Origin: Pseudomonadota bacterium
GTDB lineage: Bacteria > Pseudomonadota > Gammaproteobacteria > Burkholderiales > Burkholderiaceae_C
Direction: 5' to 3'
Length of the DNA: 64,000 nt
NCBI GenBank assembly: GCA_021805825.1
Contig: JAJZEC010000009.1
Location: 22,669-86,668, forward strand
Under the pieces are notes generated by a model that made no database searches, was not told the DNA's origin, and worked only from the letters and a program-made list of their open reading frames with translations. Below, one piece after another: positions 1-10,840 of the stretch. Within the stretch, counting starts at the first letter, position 1; each line of letters opens with the position of its first letter. Position numbers and translations under genes: made by a program.

Positions 1-2
1 TG

Positions 3-521
3 AGCGTCGCCTACAGTCCCTTCGCCAGCCTGCGCTACGTGCGCGCGACCTATCAATACCAGCAGTTCTTCCCGGTCACCCGGCGCACCGACCTGGCCTT
101 CAACGGCCTGCTCGGCTATGCGCACGGACTGAGCGGCCACCCGCTGCCGATCTTCAAGTACCTGTACGCCGGGGGCATCGGCACCGTGCGCGGATTCCAG
201 CAAAGCTCCCTGGGGCCGCACGACGCGCAGGGATTCGCGCTGGGCGGGGCCAAGCTGCTGGTCGGCGACTTCGAATACCAGTTCCCGTTCCCCGGAACCG
301 GCGCCGACCGCAGCCTGCGCATGTCGACCTTCCTCGACAGCGGCTATGTCTGGGGCGAGAGCCAGCCGGTGCATCTGGCCGACATGCGTGCGTCGGTGGG
401 CATCGGGGTGTCGTGGATTTCTCCCATCGGCCCGTTGAAGTTCAGTATCGCCAGGCCGATCCGCACCAAGCCCGGCGACCAGACACAGACCTTCCAGTTC
501 ACCGTCGGCACCGCGTTCTGA
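3..521 (+). CDS. bamA: Outer membrane protein assembly factor BamA, C-terminal part (5' end outside window)
   Basis: This is the end of the barrel domain of BamA, the Omp85-family core of the BAM machine that folds and inserts beta-barrel proteins into the outer membrane. The frame is open from base 3 with no start inside the window, so only about the last 172 residues are present. The conserved Omp85 (V/I)RGF motif is visible as GTVRGFQQSSLG, and the protein ends in ...QFTVGTAF with a terminal Phe, the usual outer-membrane targeting signal. It sits 7 bases upstream of skp and the lpx genes, the standard proteobacterial order. Confidence 0.95.
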   Translation, partial: SVAYSPFASLRYVRATYQYQQFFPVTRRTDLAFNGLLGYAHGLSGHPLPIFKYLYAGGIGTVRGFQQSSLGPHDAQGFALGGAKLLVGDFEYQFPFPGTGADRSLRMSTFLDSGYVWGESQPVHLADMRASVGIGVSWISPIGPLKFSIARPIRTKPGDQTQTFQFTVGTAF

Positions 522-528
522 ACCCACC

Positions 529-1125
529 GTGAGCCACTTGCCGCAATCCCGTGCATGGCGTCGGCCGATCCTGGCGGCGGGCCTGGCCTTGTTCCTGATC
601 GGCGCGCGCGCGTCCGCCCAGCCGGCTGCGGCCACGCCGCCGGGCGCGGGAGCGCAGGCCGCGGCGGGGCTGCCCTCGGGCCGCATCGGCTTCATCAATA
701 CCGAGCGCATCCTGAAGGAGTCGGCCCCGGCGCTGGCCGCGCAGCGCAAGCTGGAGGCCGAATTCCAGCCGCGCGACAAGCAGCTGCGCGACATGGCAGC
801 CCAGATGCGCGCCCTCAACGAGAAGCTGCAGAAGGACGGCCCGGTGATGAATGCGGGCGATCGCGGCAAGCTGCAGCAGGAACTGTCCGACCTCAACCGC
901 AGGTTCCAGCGCAAGCAGCGCGAATTCTCCGAGGATCTGAACGCTCGCCGCAATGCCGCCCTGGCCGCCGTGCTCGACCAGGCGAACCAAGTGGTCAAGC
1001 AGGTGGCCGAGCAGGGCAACTACGACATCATTTTCCAGGACGCGGTGTACGTCGATCCCCGGATCGACATCACCGACAAGGTGCTCAAGGCGCTGGACGC
1101 CCAGGCATCGCCCCCGGGGAAATGA
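529..1125 (+). CDS. skp: OmpH/Skp family periplasmic chaperone
   Basis: Skp is a periplasmic holdase that keeps unfolded outer membrane proteins soluble on their way to BamA. The 198-residue product starts at a GTG just after the bamA stop. It has a basic N-terminus and a hydrophobic stretch ending around ARASAQ (signal peptide, about residues 1-31). Then come the family start [12 protein letters not shown] and a long charged helical region rich in Lys, Gln and Arg (the tentacles), and [20 protein letters not shown] near the C-terminus. The stop overlaps the lpxD start as ATGA. The Ala/Pro-rich segment after the signal peptide makes it somewhat longer than the E. coli protein. Confidence 0.93.
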   Translation: MSHLPQSRAWRRPILAAGLALFLIGARASAQPAAATPPGAGAQAAAGLPSGRIGFINTERILKESAPALAAQRKLEAEFQPRDKQLRDMAAQMRALNEKLQKDGPVMNAGDRGKLQQELSDLNRRFQRKQREFSEDLNARRNAALAAVLDQANQVVKQVAEQGNYDIIFQDAVYVDPRIDITDKVLKALDAQASPPGK

Positions 1126-2252
1126 ACTCCACGCCTTCGCAGGCAGGCAAGGGCCTGCCGGTCGCCGACATCGTCGCGCAGCTGGGCGGGGTGCTGTGCG
1201 GCGACGGCTCCGTCACGGTGCTTCGCTTCGCACCGCTGGAACGCGCGCAGTCCGGAGAGGTGGCCTTTCTCGCGCGGGCAGCGCAGGCGCGCCTGCTGCG
1301 TGACTGCCGTGCATCCTGCGTGATCGTCCCCGAGGGTTTCGACGAGGCGCAGGGTTTCGCCGCGGTGATCCAGACCGCCGACCCCTACCTGTACTATGCG
1401 AGGCTGTCGCAATGGCTGCAGCAGCTGCAGACGCCGCCGTCGTCTCGCGGCCGTCATGCCAGCGCCTGCGTCGACGCGTCGGCGCGCGTGGCCGACGATG
1501 CCTGGATCGACGCCTTCGCGGTCATCGAGGCCGACGCCGTGGTCGGCCCCCGCGCGTCCATAGGCGCCGGCTGCTTCGTCGGCCGTGGGGCGGTGGTCGG
1601 CGCAGACAGCCGCATGCTTGCGCGCAGCGTGCTGATGCACGAGTGCATCCTCGGCCAGCGCTGTACTCTGCACCCTGGGGCGGTGGTCGGTGCCGACGGA
1701 TTCGGCTACGCGCGCGATGCGCAGGGGGCCGGGGTGCGGATCGCCCAGACGGGGCGCGTGCTCATCGGCGATGACGTGGACATCGGCGCCAACACCACGG
1801 TGGATCGGGGCGCGCTGGACGATACGGTGATCGGCGACGGGGTGAAGATCGACAACCTGGTGCAGGTGGCGCACAACGTGCGCATCGGCCCGCACACGGC
1901 CCTGGCCGGCTGCGTGGGCATCGCCGGCAGCGCGCGCATCGGAGCCTACTGCTTCATCGGGGGCGGCGCGGGAATCGCCGGGCACCTGGAGATCGCCGAT
2001 CACACGGTGATCGGAGGCATGTCCCTGGTTTCGCGCTCGGTGCGTCAGGCCGGGCACTACACCGGGGCCTTTCCGCTCGACCAGCACCAGAACTGGTCGG
2101 CCAACGCAGCCGCGTTGCGCCACCTGGCGCAATTGCGCGAGCGCATCCGCCGGCTCGAGAGCCAACTCGGGCCCGCCGCGTCGCGCCAGGCCGATGCAGG
2201 CAAGGCCGGAGATCCGTCCGCTCGCAGTACTACCGCCCACAACCAGCCATGA
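1122..2252 (+). CDS. lpxD: UDP-3-O-(3-hydroxyacyl)glucosamine N-acyltransferase
   Basis: LpxD adds the second hydroxyacyl chain in lipid A synthesis, on the cytoplasmic side. The chosen ATG overlaps the skp stop (ATGA); the same frame is open further upstream but that part only shadows skp. The 376-residue product has an N-terminal uridine-binding domain (about 1-110) and then left-handed beta-helix hexapeptide repeats (I/V-G-x-x repeated), with the family motifs [23 protein letters not shown] and [10 protein letters not shown], whose His is the expected catalytic base. A C-terminal helix, partly Ala/Arg-rich, makes it about 35 residues longer than E. coli LpxD. The stop overlaps fabZ. Confidence 0.95.
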   Translation: MNSTPSQAGKGLPVADIVAQLGGVLCGDGSVTVLRFAPLERAQSGEVAFLARAAQARLLRDCRASCVIVPEGFDEAQGFAAVIQTADPYLYYARLSQWLQQLQTPPSSRGRHASACVDASARVADDAWIDAFAVIEADAVVGPRASIGAGCFVGRGAVVGADSRMLARSVLMHECILGQRCTLHPGAVVGADGFGYARDAQGAGVRIAQTGRVLIGDDVDIGANTTVDRGALDDTVIGDGVKIDNLVQVAHNVRIGPHTALAGCVGIAGSARIGAYCFIGGGAGIAGHLEIADHTVIGGMSLVSRSVRQAGHYTGAFPLDQHQNWSANAAALRHLAQLRERIRRLESQLGPAASRQADAGKAGDPSARSTTAHNQP

Positions 2253-2695
2253 TTGCGTTCGACATCCAACAGATCCAGAAGCTGCTGCCGCATCGCTATC
2301 CCTTCCTGCTCGTCGATCGCGTGACCGAGTTCGTCAAGGGTGAGCGCATCCTGGCCTGCAAGAACGTCAGCTTCAACGAACCGTACTTCACCGGGCACTT
2401 TCCCCAGAAGCCCATCATGCCGGGCGTGCTGATTCTGGAGGCCCTGGCGCAGGCAGCGGGCATCCTGGCTTTCGGCACCCTCGACGCGCAGGCGGCCGAG
2501 GATTCGGTCTATTACCTGGTGGGTGTCGACCGCGCGCGTTTCAAGCGCCCGGTGGAGCCGGGCGACCAGTTGCTGCTGGACGTGCGCATGAGCCGCCATA
2601 TGCGCAACATCTACAAATTCGACGCCGCAGCGCGGGTGGGCGACGAAGTCGTCGCCGAGGCCGAACTGATGTGCACCGAACGCATGATCGATTGA
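2249..2695 (+). CDS. fabZ: 3-hydroxyacyl-[ACP] dehydratase FabZ
   Basis: FabZ dehydrates 3-hydroxyacyl-ACP in fatty acid elongation and competes with LpxA/LpxD for hydroxyacyl-ACP, which explains its place between the two lpx genes. The 148-residue hot-dog fold protein shows [14 protein letters not shown] near the N-terminus and the active-site segment [20 protein letters not shown] (catalytic His and Glu). The length is normal. The start ATG overlaps the lpxD stop by four bases, suggesting translational coupling. 22 bases separate it from lpxA. Confidence 0.96.
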   Translation: MIAFDIQQIQKLLPHRYPFLLVDRVTEFVKGERILACKNVSFNEPYFTGHFPQKPIMPGVLILEALAQAAGILAFGTLDAQAAEDSVYYLVGVDRARFKRPVEPGDQLLLDVRMSRHMRNIYKFDAAARVGDEVVAEAELMCTERMID

Positions 2696-2717
2696 GCCGC
2701 GTGGCGGAGCCCAAGCC

Positions 2718-3512
2718 TTGAGCCGCATCCATCCCACCGCCCTCGTCGACTCCGGCGCCGAAATCGCCGACGGCGTCGAGATCGGTCCCTACTGCACCAT
2801 CGGATCGCAGGTGCGCATCGAAAGCGGCACGCGCCTGCTCGGGCATGTCACGATCCAGGGGCGCACCCGCATCGGCCGCGACAATGTCATCCATCCCTTC
2901 TGTTCGCTGGGCGCGGTGCCGCAGGACAAGAAGTACGGCGGCGAGCCCACCGAACTGCATATCGGGGCGCGCAATACCATCCGCGAATGCTGCACCCTGA
3001 ACCTGGGAACCGCGCAGGACACGGGCATCACCCGAGTCGGCGACGACAACTGGATCATGGCCTACGTGCATGTGGCGCATGACTGCCAGGTCGGCAACCA
3101 GGTGGTGTTGGCCAACAGCACCCAGCTCGCCGGCCATGTGCACGTGGGCGACTGGGCCGTGCTCGGCGGTTTCACCGGAGTGCACCAGTTTGTTCACGTG
3201 GGTGCCCATGTGATGGCGGGCATCGCCTCGGTACTGACCCAGGATGTGCCGCCGTTCCTGCTGCTCGCCGGGAGCCCTTCGCTACCCCATGGCATCAACG
3301 CCGAGGGGCTGCGTCGCCGCGGTTTCGATGCCGCGCGCATCGCCACGCTGCGGCGTGCCTACCGCCTGCTGTACCGCCAGGGCCTGAGTCTGGAGCAGGC
3401 CTGCCTGCGGTTGCGCGAGGAGCAGGCATCGCTGGACGGGGCGGCGGCCGCCGACCTCGGGGCGCTGCTGGATTTCATCGCCTCCAGCAGCCGGGGCATT
3501 GTCCGCCCCTGA
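2718..3512 (+). CDS. lpxA: Acyl-[ACP]-UDP-N-acetylglucosamine O-acyltransferase
   Basis: LpxA catalyses the first step of lipid A synthesis, acylation of UDP-GlcNAc. The 264-residue protein starts SRIHPTALVDSGAEI, matching the family N-terminus, so a TTG at 2718 is taken as start; no ATG or GTG fits. It consists of hexapeptide repeats forming a left-handed beta-helix, with VHVAHDCQVG carrying the catalytic His, and HQFVHVGAHVMAGIASV. A C-terminal helical domain (about 190-264) follows. A rare TTG start could lower expression relative to its neighbours. The 3' end overlaps the possible upstream start of lpxB. Confidence 0.95.
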   Translation: MSRIHPTALVDSGAEIADGVEIGPYCTIGSQVRIESGTRLLGHVTIQGRTRIGRDNVIHPFCSLGAVPQDKKYGGEPTELHIGARNTIRECCTLNLGTAQDTGITRVGDDNWIMAYVHVAHDCQVGNQVVLANSTQLAGHVHVGDWAVLGGFTGVHQFVHVGAHVMAGIASVLTQDVPPFLLLAGSPSLPHGINAEGLRRRGFDAARIATLRRAYRLLYRQGLSLEQACLRLREEQASLDGAAAADLGALLDFIASSSRGIVRP

Positions 3513-3528
3513 GCCGCTGCGATCGGCG

Positions 3529-4701
3529 ATGGCCATGCCGCGCAGCGTCGCACTCGTCGCGGGGGAGCCATCGGGCGACCTGCTGGCTTCCCATCTGGTG
3601 GCCGAGCTGCACCGGCGCTTCGCGGGCTTGCGCTGCGTCGGCATCGGAGGCGAGCGTCTGCGCGCGGTGGGCTTCGACGCCTGGTGGGACAGCCAGCGGC
3701 TTGCCGTGAACGGCTTCGCCGCGGTGCTGCCGCGCCTGCCCGAGCTGCTGCGCATCCGACGCGCGCTGGAGCACAGACTGCTGCAGCAGCCGCCGGCGGT
3801 GTTCGTCGGCGTCGACGCGCCGGATTTCAATCTGGCGCTGGAGGCACGGCTGCGCGCACAGCGCATCCCCACGGTGCATGTGGTCAGCCCGTCGATCTGG
3901 GCCTGGCGTCGCGAGCGCATCCACGCCGTCGAGCGGGCCGTCGATCATCTGCTGTGTGTGTTTCCCTTCGAGCCCGAGCTGTATGCGGGTACGCGGGTGC
4001 GGGCCACCTACATCGGCCATCCGCTGGCCGAGGTCATTCCCCTGCACCCCGACGCGCAGCGCGCGCGCAGCAGGCTGGGCCTGCAGCCATCCGCGACCGC
4101 GCGCGGGGTGCTGGCGCTGCTGCCCGGCAGCCGCGAATCCGAGGTGCATTGCATCGCTCCCAGCTTTTTCGAGGCCGCTGCCCGGCTGCAGCGTGAACGC
4201 GGGCTGCGCGTGCTGCTGGCGCTGGCCCATCCCGGGCTGCGCGATGCGCTGCAGCGGCAGGCGGCGCGGCACCCGCAGCTGGAATTGCAGTGGGTGCAGG
4301 GCGATTCGCACAGCGTGCTCGAGGCCTGCGACCTGGCGCTCGTGGCCAGCGGCACGGCCACCCTGGAATGCGCGCTGTTCAAGCGACCGATGGTCATCGG
4401 CTACCGCCTGCCGTGGCTGTCCTGGCAATGGATGAAGGATCGCTCCTACCTGCCGTGGGTCGGCCTGCCCAACATCCTGGCCGGGGAGTCGCTGGTCGAC
4501 GAGCTTCTGCAGCACGACTGCAGCGGCTTGGCGCTGGCGCGCAGCGCCTGCGCGCTGCTCGACGATCCGACGCGCTGCGATCGCCTGCGGCAGCGCTTTT
4601 CCGACCTGCACGACCAGTTGCTGCGCCCGACCGCGACGCTGGCCGCGCAGGCCATCGCCGAGGCCGGAGGTCTGCTCGAGGCCGGGGAGGGCGCGCGGTG
4701 A
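3529..4701 (+). CDS. lpxB: Lipid-A-disaccharide synthase
   Basis: LpxB, a GT19 glycosyltransferase, condenses UDP-diacylglucosamine with lipid X to give the lipid A disaccharide. I start at the ATG at 3529 (MAMPRSVALVAGEPSGD); a TTG at 3499 that overlaps lpxA, and an ATG at 3535, are alternatives. About 390 residues. Family segments seen are VALVAGEPSGDLLASHLV, VFVGVDAPDFNL, VVSPSIWAW and LLPGSRESEV, plus the C-terminal SGTATLE and KRPMVIGYR region. The stop overlaps the GTG start of rnhB (GTGA). Confidence 0.95.
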   Translation: MAMPRSVALVAGEPSGDLLASHLVAELHRRFAGLRCVGIGGERLRAVGFDAWWDSQRLAVNGFAAVLPRLPELLRIRRALEHRLLQQPPAVFVGVDAPDFNLALEARLRAQRIPTVHVVSPSIWAWRRERIHAVERAVDHLLCVFPFEPELYAGTRVRATYIGHPLAEVIPLHPDAQRARSRLGLQPSATARGVLALLPGSRESEVHCIAPSFFEAAARLQRERGLRVLLALAHPGLRDALQRQAARHPQLELQWVQGDSHSVLEACDLALVASGTATLECALFKRPMVIGYRLPWLSWQWMKDRSYLPWVGLPNILAGESLVDELLQHDCSGLALARSACALLDDPTRCDRLRQRFSDLHDQLLRPTATLAAQAIAEAGGLLEAGEGAR

Positions 4702-5306
4702 GCGGGGAGGCCTCCGTGCTGGTGGCGGGTTGCGACGAAGTCGGGCGTGGCACCTGGGCCGGGCCGGTGGTCAGCTGCGCCCTCATCCTCGATGCGCGCC
4801 GGGTTCCGGCCGGCATCGCCGACTCGAAGGTGCTTTCTCCGCGGCGGCGGGAGCAGCTCGATCGCGCGATCCGCGACTGCTGCGTCGATTGCTCGATCGG
4901 CCTGGCCAGCGCGCAGGAAATCGATCGCCTGAACATCCTGCAGGCCACGCTGCTGTCGATGCAGCGCGCCATCGGCGGCCTGCGGCAGCGACCGCAGCTC
5001 GTGCTGGTCGACGGCAACCGAGCGCCGCTGGTGGACGTTCCGGTGCGAACCGTGGTTGGCGGCGACGCCAGCGAGCCGCTGATCGGCGCCGCGTCGATTG
5101 TCGCCAAGGTCTGGCGCGATGCCCATATGGGTGAACTCGCCCGGCGTCATCCAGGCTACGGGCTGGAGAAGCACTTCGGCTACGGTACCGCGCAGCATCT
5201 TCAGGCCCTGCAACGGCTGGGGCCCTGCGCCGAGCACCGCCACAGCTTCGCCCCGGTGCGCCGCGTGCTGCAGCAGCACGGGCCGGATCGGGGTGCGTCA
5301 CCGTGA
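4698..5306 (+). CDS. rnhB: Ribonuclease HII
   Basis: RNase HII cuts RNA in RNA-DNA hybrids and removes misincorporated ribonucleotides. The start is a GTG overlapping the lpxB stop; the open frame upstream is a shadow of lpxB. The 202-residue product opens with VAGCDEVGRGTWAGPVV (the DEVGRG acidic active-site motif), followed by DSKVLSPRRREQL, LVDGN, and ASIVAKVWRDAHM. The length is typical. rnhB directly after lpxB is a widely conserved proteobacterial order. The stop overlaps the next gene by four bases. Confidence 0.95.
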   Translation: MSGEASVLVAGCDEVGRGTWAGPVVSCALILDARRVPAGIADSKVLSPRRREQLDRAIRDCCVDCSIGLASAQEIDRLNILQATLLSMQRAIGGLRQRPQLVLVDGNRAPLVDVPVRTVVGGDASEPLIGAASIVAKVWRDAHMGELARRHPGYGLEKHFGYGTAQHLQALQRLGPCAEHRHSFAPVRRVLQQHGPDRGASP

Positions 5307-6106
5307 AACAGGTCGCGTCGGCCGACAATGCGCTGTTTCGCAGCCTGCTGGCGCTGTCCCGGCAAGCGGCGGCGGTGCGCCGCCTCGACCAGGCCTGGCT
5401 CGAAGGGCTGCACCTGAGCGCCGCGGCGCTGGACGCGGGGCTGCAGCCGCTGGCGCTGGTATGCACCGAGGCGGCGCTGGGCCAGCCGCAGATCGCCGCG
5501 CTCGCCGGGCGCGTACCGCGCCAGCAGTGGGTGCTGCTGAGCGAGGCGCTGTTCGGTAAATTGTCGCCCCTTCCCAGCGGCCCACGGGTCGGCCTGCTGG
5601 TGCGGCGGCCGCGGCCGCGGCCGCGGCCGGGCGTGGCGGTGGTGCTGGATCGCCTGCAGGACGCCGGCAACGTCGGCACGGTGCTGCGCACCGCGGCGGC
5701 CTCCGGCGCCGGCACGGTGTACTGCCTGCGCGGCTGCGCCGGCGCCTGGACACCCAAGGTGCTGCGCGCGGCCATGGGGGCCCATTTCGCCATTGCGGTG
5801 GTGGAGGATCTCGGCTGGGACGAGATCCGCGAGCAGCTGCCCAGACCGTGGATCACCACCGCAGCCGACGCCCGCAGCGACCTGTACGAGCTGGAATTGC
5901 CGCAGGCCTGTACCTGGGTGTTCGGCAATGAAGGGGCGGGCGTCGACGCGGCGATCGCCGCGGCCTGCGACCTGCGGGTGCGCATCCCGCAGCCTGGGGC
6001 GGTGGAGTCGCTGAATGTCGCGGCGGCCGCTGCGATCTGCCTGTACGAGGGGCTGCGCCAGCGCCGTCGCGGGCGCTTCGCCGATCAGGGCAGCGGCGGC
6101 AGGTAG
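5303..6106 (+). CDS. TrmH/SpoU-family RNA 2'-O-methyltransferase
   Basis: A SPOUT-class S-adenosylmethionine-dependent RNA methyltransferase, probably acting on rRNA or tRNA; the exact target cannot be told. Of 267 residues, about 1-95 form the substrate-binding domain. After an Arg-Pro repeat linker (about residues 101-110) comes the knotted catalytic domain with motif 1 RLQDAGNVGTVLRTA, motif 2 VFGNEGAGVD and motif 3 IPQPGAVESLNVAAAAAI. It is the last gene of the envelope/lipid A run and its 3' end overlaps the convergent DegV-like gene by 22 bases. Confidence 0.9.
   Translation: MKQVASADNALFRSLLALSRQAAAVRRLDQAWLEGLHLSAAALDAGLQPLALVCTEAALGQPQIAALAGRVPRQQWVLLSEALFGKLSPLPSGPRVGLLVRRPRPRPRPGVAVVLDRLQDAGNVGTVLRTAAASGAGTVYCLRGCAGAWTPKVLRAAMGAHFAIAVVEDLGWDEIREQLPRPWITTAADARSDLYELELPQACTWVFGNEGAGVDAAIAAACDLRVRIPQPGAVESLNVAAAAAICLYEGLRQRRRGRFADQGSGGR
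5606..5629 (+). repeat. Hexanucleotide repeat (CGGCCG)x4 in the methyltransferase linker
   Basis: Four perfect copies of CGGCCG in frame encode Arg-Pro four times, exactly between the N-terminal domain and the SPOUT domain. Changes in copy number would lengthen or shorten the linker without shifting the frame. Confidence 0.85.
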
Positions 6107-7146
6107 AGGGCCGCGCTCAGCGATCCGGCCGAGGCCCAGACGCGCCCTGCCGCGCTCATGTGCGTCAGGTACAGGTTGGCGCGCGCAGCCATGGCCTGTT
6201 CGCGCAAGGCCTCGTACTCGGGCCACGACTGCAGGTCGCGCAGGCTGCCGTCGAGGCTGATCTGCAGCCACGGGGCCGGGCCGCGGTGCTCGCGCAGCGC
6301 CTGGCCGAGATCGGCGAACAAGGTGCTCACCGCGGCGCGCCAGTTCTTGGCCTTCTGGTCGCAGAACAGGCCACGCCCGTCGGCCTCGAGCAGCGGGCAG
6401 CGTTGCCACAGGCGGTGCAGCGGGCGCGAGCAGGCCTGCAGCCAGGGGCCCAGGCTGTCGTGCCCGATGCGCTGCAAGGCCTCGAAGGTGTCGACCGGAT
6501 GCTGCGGCAGCAGCCACAGGCGGGTGTGCTCGCGCAGCCGGCGCGCGCGCGCCACCGCCTCCGAGGCAGGCACGCCCGCCTGCAACCAGTGCAGCAGCAC
6601 GCGGGCCTGCAGCGCGGTTCCCGAGAGCAGGGAGCCGCTTTCGACCAGCACGAGGTGCAGATCCGGGTCGAGCCCGCGCTGCAGGCGCAAGTCGCGGATC
6701 TCCCCCGCGTGGGCCTCGAGCATCTGCTGCAGCGGTGGCGACACGTCGAGCAGCGCGTGCCGCGTGCCGAGGTGGATCAGCCAGTCGGCATTGATCGCCA
6801 GCGGCGGGTACAGCCGGTATTCCAGGGCATCGAGGGTCGGCGGCTGCAGCAGCGCCCCGCGCAGGCGCTCGCGGTTGAGGTGGCGCAGCTTGGATCCACT
6901 GCCTTTTTCCAGCAGGGTGCGTCCCGGCCAGCGAACCGCCAGCGGCAGCAGGCGCAGCCGCGGGTTGTCGGCCATCGACGACGACACGTCGGCGGAGGCA
7001 TCGAGCAGCACGATGCCGAAGGGCGCCGTGTTGCGTGCCGGATCGACCGGCAGCAGGGATTCACGCTGCGCGCGCTGCTGCTGGGTCGAGGCGAAGCCCA
7101 GCAGGTACTCGTTCTTCTCGGCGGACTGCTCGTTCTCGGCTTGCAT
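6085..7146 (-). CDS. DegV-like (fatty-acid-binding fold) protein of unknown role
   Basis: A 353-residue protein that resembles the DegV family, whose members bind fatty acids in a two-domain fold and feed them to acyl phosphate kinases. Seen: GIVLLDASADVSSSM followed by LRLLPLAVRWPGRTLLEKG (compare the DegV pattern of a TDSTADL-type start and a PL-V-W-G strand). Also seen are VESGSLLSGTALQARVLLHWL (compare SSGLSGTYQSA) and GVPASEAVARARRLREH. A 40-residue N-terminal extension is rich in Gln and Glu. The match is divergent and several canonical residues (the T-D-S triad, the S-P at the lipid pocket) are altered, so ligand binding is uncertain. The ATG at 7146 is taken as start. Convergent with the methyltransferase gene. 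Confidence 0.6.
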   Translation of the reverse strand: MQAENEQSAEKNEYLLGFASTQQQRAQRESLLPVDPARNTAPFGIVLLDASADVSSSMADNPRLRLLPLAVRWPGRTLLEKGSGSKLRHLNRERLRGALLQPPTLDALEYRLYPPLAINADWLIHLGTRHALLDVSPPLQQMLEAHAGEIRDLRLQRGLDPDLHLVLVESGSLLSGTALQARVLLHWLQAGVPASEAVARARRLREHTRLWLLPQHPVDTFEALQRIGHDSLGPWLQACSRPLHRLWQRCPLLEADGRGLFCDQKAKNWRAAVSTLFADLGQALREHRGPAPWLQISLDGSLRDLQSWPEYEALREQAMAARANLYLTHMSAAGRVWASAGSLSAALYLPPLP

Positions 7147-7183
7147 CGTCGGAGGGGCGCTTGCGCCAGGGGTCGGGCCGTAT

Positions 7184-8002
7184 TCAGTATTCCAGCCGGT
7201 CGGGGCGGATTTCCTGCAGGATGGTGGTGGCGATTTCCTCGATCGACTTGTTGGTCGACGACAGCCAGCGTATTCCCTCCCTGCGCATCAGGCGTTCGGC
7301 CTCGGCCACTTCCTCGATGCAGTTGCTCAGCGACGCATACTGGCTTCCCGGTCGCCGCTCGTTGCGGATCTCGCTCAGCCGCTCGGCGGCGATGCTGAGG
7401 CCGAACAGCTTGCCACGATGGGGCAGCAGATCCTGCGGCAGCGCCATGCGGGAGAAATCCTCGGGAATCAGCGGATAGTTGGCCGCGCGCACCCCATGCT
7501 GCATCGCCAGGTACAGTGAGGTCGGGGTCTTGCCGCTGCGCGATACGCCGACCAGGATCACGTCGGCCAGCGACAGGTTGCGCGAGGACTGGCCGTCGTC
7601 ATGCATCAGCGCGAAATTGATGGCGTCGATGCGGTTGTGGTAGCGCTCGCTGCGGGCAATGTCGGAGAACTGGCCGATGCGGTGGTTGGACTTGACCCCG
7701 AAAGCCACTTCCAGCGGTTCGATGAAGGTGGTGAACATGTCCAGCACGAGGCCCTGGCAGCCGCGGATCACGTCCAGCACCTCGGAATTCACCAGCGTGG
7801 TGAAGACCACCGGGGGCCGACCTTCCTGGCGCGCCGCCTGGTCGATGCGCTGCACCGCGTGGCGCGCCTTGTCCGTGTTGTCGACAAAGGGCAGGCGCAC
7901 GCGGTGCGGCTGCAGGTCGAACTGCGCGAGGATCGAATTGCCGAAGGTCTCGGAGGTGATGCCGGTACCGTCGGACACGAAGAATACGGATCGGTTGGCC
8001 AT
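7184..8002 (-). CDS. ppsR: Phosphoenolpyruvate synthase regulatory protein (bifunctional kinase/pyrophosphorylase)
   Basis: PpsR (DUF299 family) switches PEP synthase off by ADP-dependent phosphorylation and on by phosphate-dependent dephosphorylation. The protein of about 272 residues starts MANRSVFFVSDGTGITSET, the family N-terminus; a TTG 12 bases upstream is possible but less likely. The P-loop-like GVSRSGKTPTSLYLA lies around residue 150 and the C-terminus reads EEIATTILQ. It is divergent from its target ppsA, 218 bases away, which strongly supports the assignment. The DegV-like gene follows downstream on the same strand after 37 bases. Confidence 0.95.
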   Translation of the reverse strand: MANRSVFFVSDGTGITSETFGNSILAQFDLQPHRVRLPFVDNTDKARHAVQRIDQAARQEGRPPVVFTTLVNSEVLDVIRGCQGLVLDMFTTFIEPLEVAFGVKSNHRIGQFSDIARSERYHNRIDAINFALMHDDGQSSRNLSLADVILVGVSRSGKTPTSLYLAMQHGVRAANYPLIPEDFSRMALPQDLLPHRGKLFGLSIAAERLSEIRNERRPGSQYASLSNCIEEVAEAERLMRREGIRWLSSTNKSIEEIATTILQEIRPDRLEY

Positions 8003-8220
8003 GTCGCATTGCAAAAGATCGGCACACTAGAATCCCCGCCATCCTGCCTGTCGCGAGCCGGCTTCGCGCAAGGCGCCGCACCGTCCCATCCCAACAACCA
8101 TTGCGGGCGGCGCTGCGCGAGGCCCCCGGTGCCTGGAGCACCGGAGCGCCACGGCCGCTGCTGCCGCCGGGTGCCACGACAGGCGCACCGATTCTTCATT
8201 CATTCTATTGAGGGTATCCG
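8003..8220. promoter_or_regulatory. ppsR-ppsA divergent intergenic region with leader hairpin
   Basis: 218 bases separate the two start codons and must hold both promoters. A hairpin is visible at 8126-8144 (CCGGTGC / GCACCGG, 5-base loop), in the ppsA leader. I could not assign a convincing -35/-10 pair with normal spacing; TTGCAA at 8009 and TAGAAT at 8028 are only 13 bases apart. No ORF is apparent here. Confidence 0.45.
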
Positions 8221-10611
<2,391 letters not shown>

Positions 10612-10615
10612 GCGG

Positions 10616-10649
10616 ACCATGCGCCGCCCCGGCCGGAGCGGCGCATGGT
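10616..10649. terminator. Stem-loop after ppsA
   Basis: Perfect 12-bp inverted repeat ACCATGCGCCGC / GCGGCGCATGGT around a 10-base loop, starting five bases after the ppsA stop. There is no T-tract, so it may be a processing or weak termination structure rather than a classical intrinsic terminator. Confidence 0.55.
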
Positions 10650-10654
10650 TGCGC

Positions 10655-10660
10655 TATACT
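10655..10660 (+). promoter_or_regulatory. Candidate -10 element (TATACT) for the rpsF operon
   Basis: TATACT lies just downstream of the ppsA stem-loop and about 180 bases before rpsF. No good -35 is seen at 16-18 bases, because that place is taken by the stem. A ribosomal operon needs a promoter here and this is the best match. Confidence 0.35.
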
Positions 10661-10714
10661 TGAAGGTTCTTTGCCACACCAGGGCCTGCGCCGAGAAGCT
10701 GCGCGAAGCCGAGA

Positions 10715-10769
10715 ACGCCAAGGCGCAGCAGGTACGCCAAGGCGCAGAAGCAGGTACGCCAAGGCGCAG
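10715..10769 (+). repeat. Three direct copies of a 14-mer in the rpsF leader
   Basis: ACGCCAAGGCGCAG occurs at 10715, 10734 and 10756 (periods 19 and 22). The element sits between the candidate promoter and the rpsF start, so it would be transcribed in the operon leader. The GCC-AA-GGC core of each copy can form a tiny hairpin. Confidence 0.8.
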
Positions 10770-10840
10770 CAGCACCTGGGTGGCTGTCGATCCACAAGGA
10801 AGCCTCGCGCGGGTTCCATCCGCCGGGGTCGGGAGAAGTC

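Noticed and set aside
10616..10840. A small gene in the rpsF leader (short frames on both strands)
   Set aside because: The frames only translate the stem-loop and the 14-mer repeats, have no ribosome binding site and no similarity to any known small protein.
10790..10840. A canonical S6:S18 leader RNA motif just before rpsF
   Set aside because: A CCG-containing stretch is present, but I could not fold the expected stem with a bulged CCG by eye; a covariance search would be needed.
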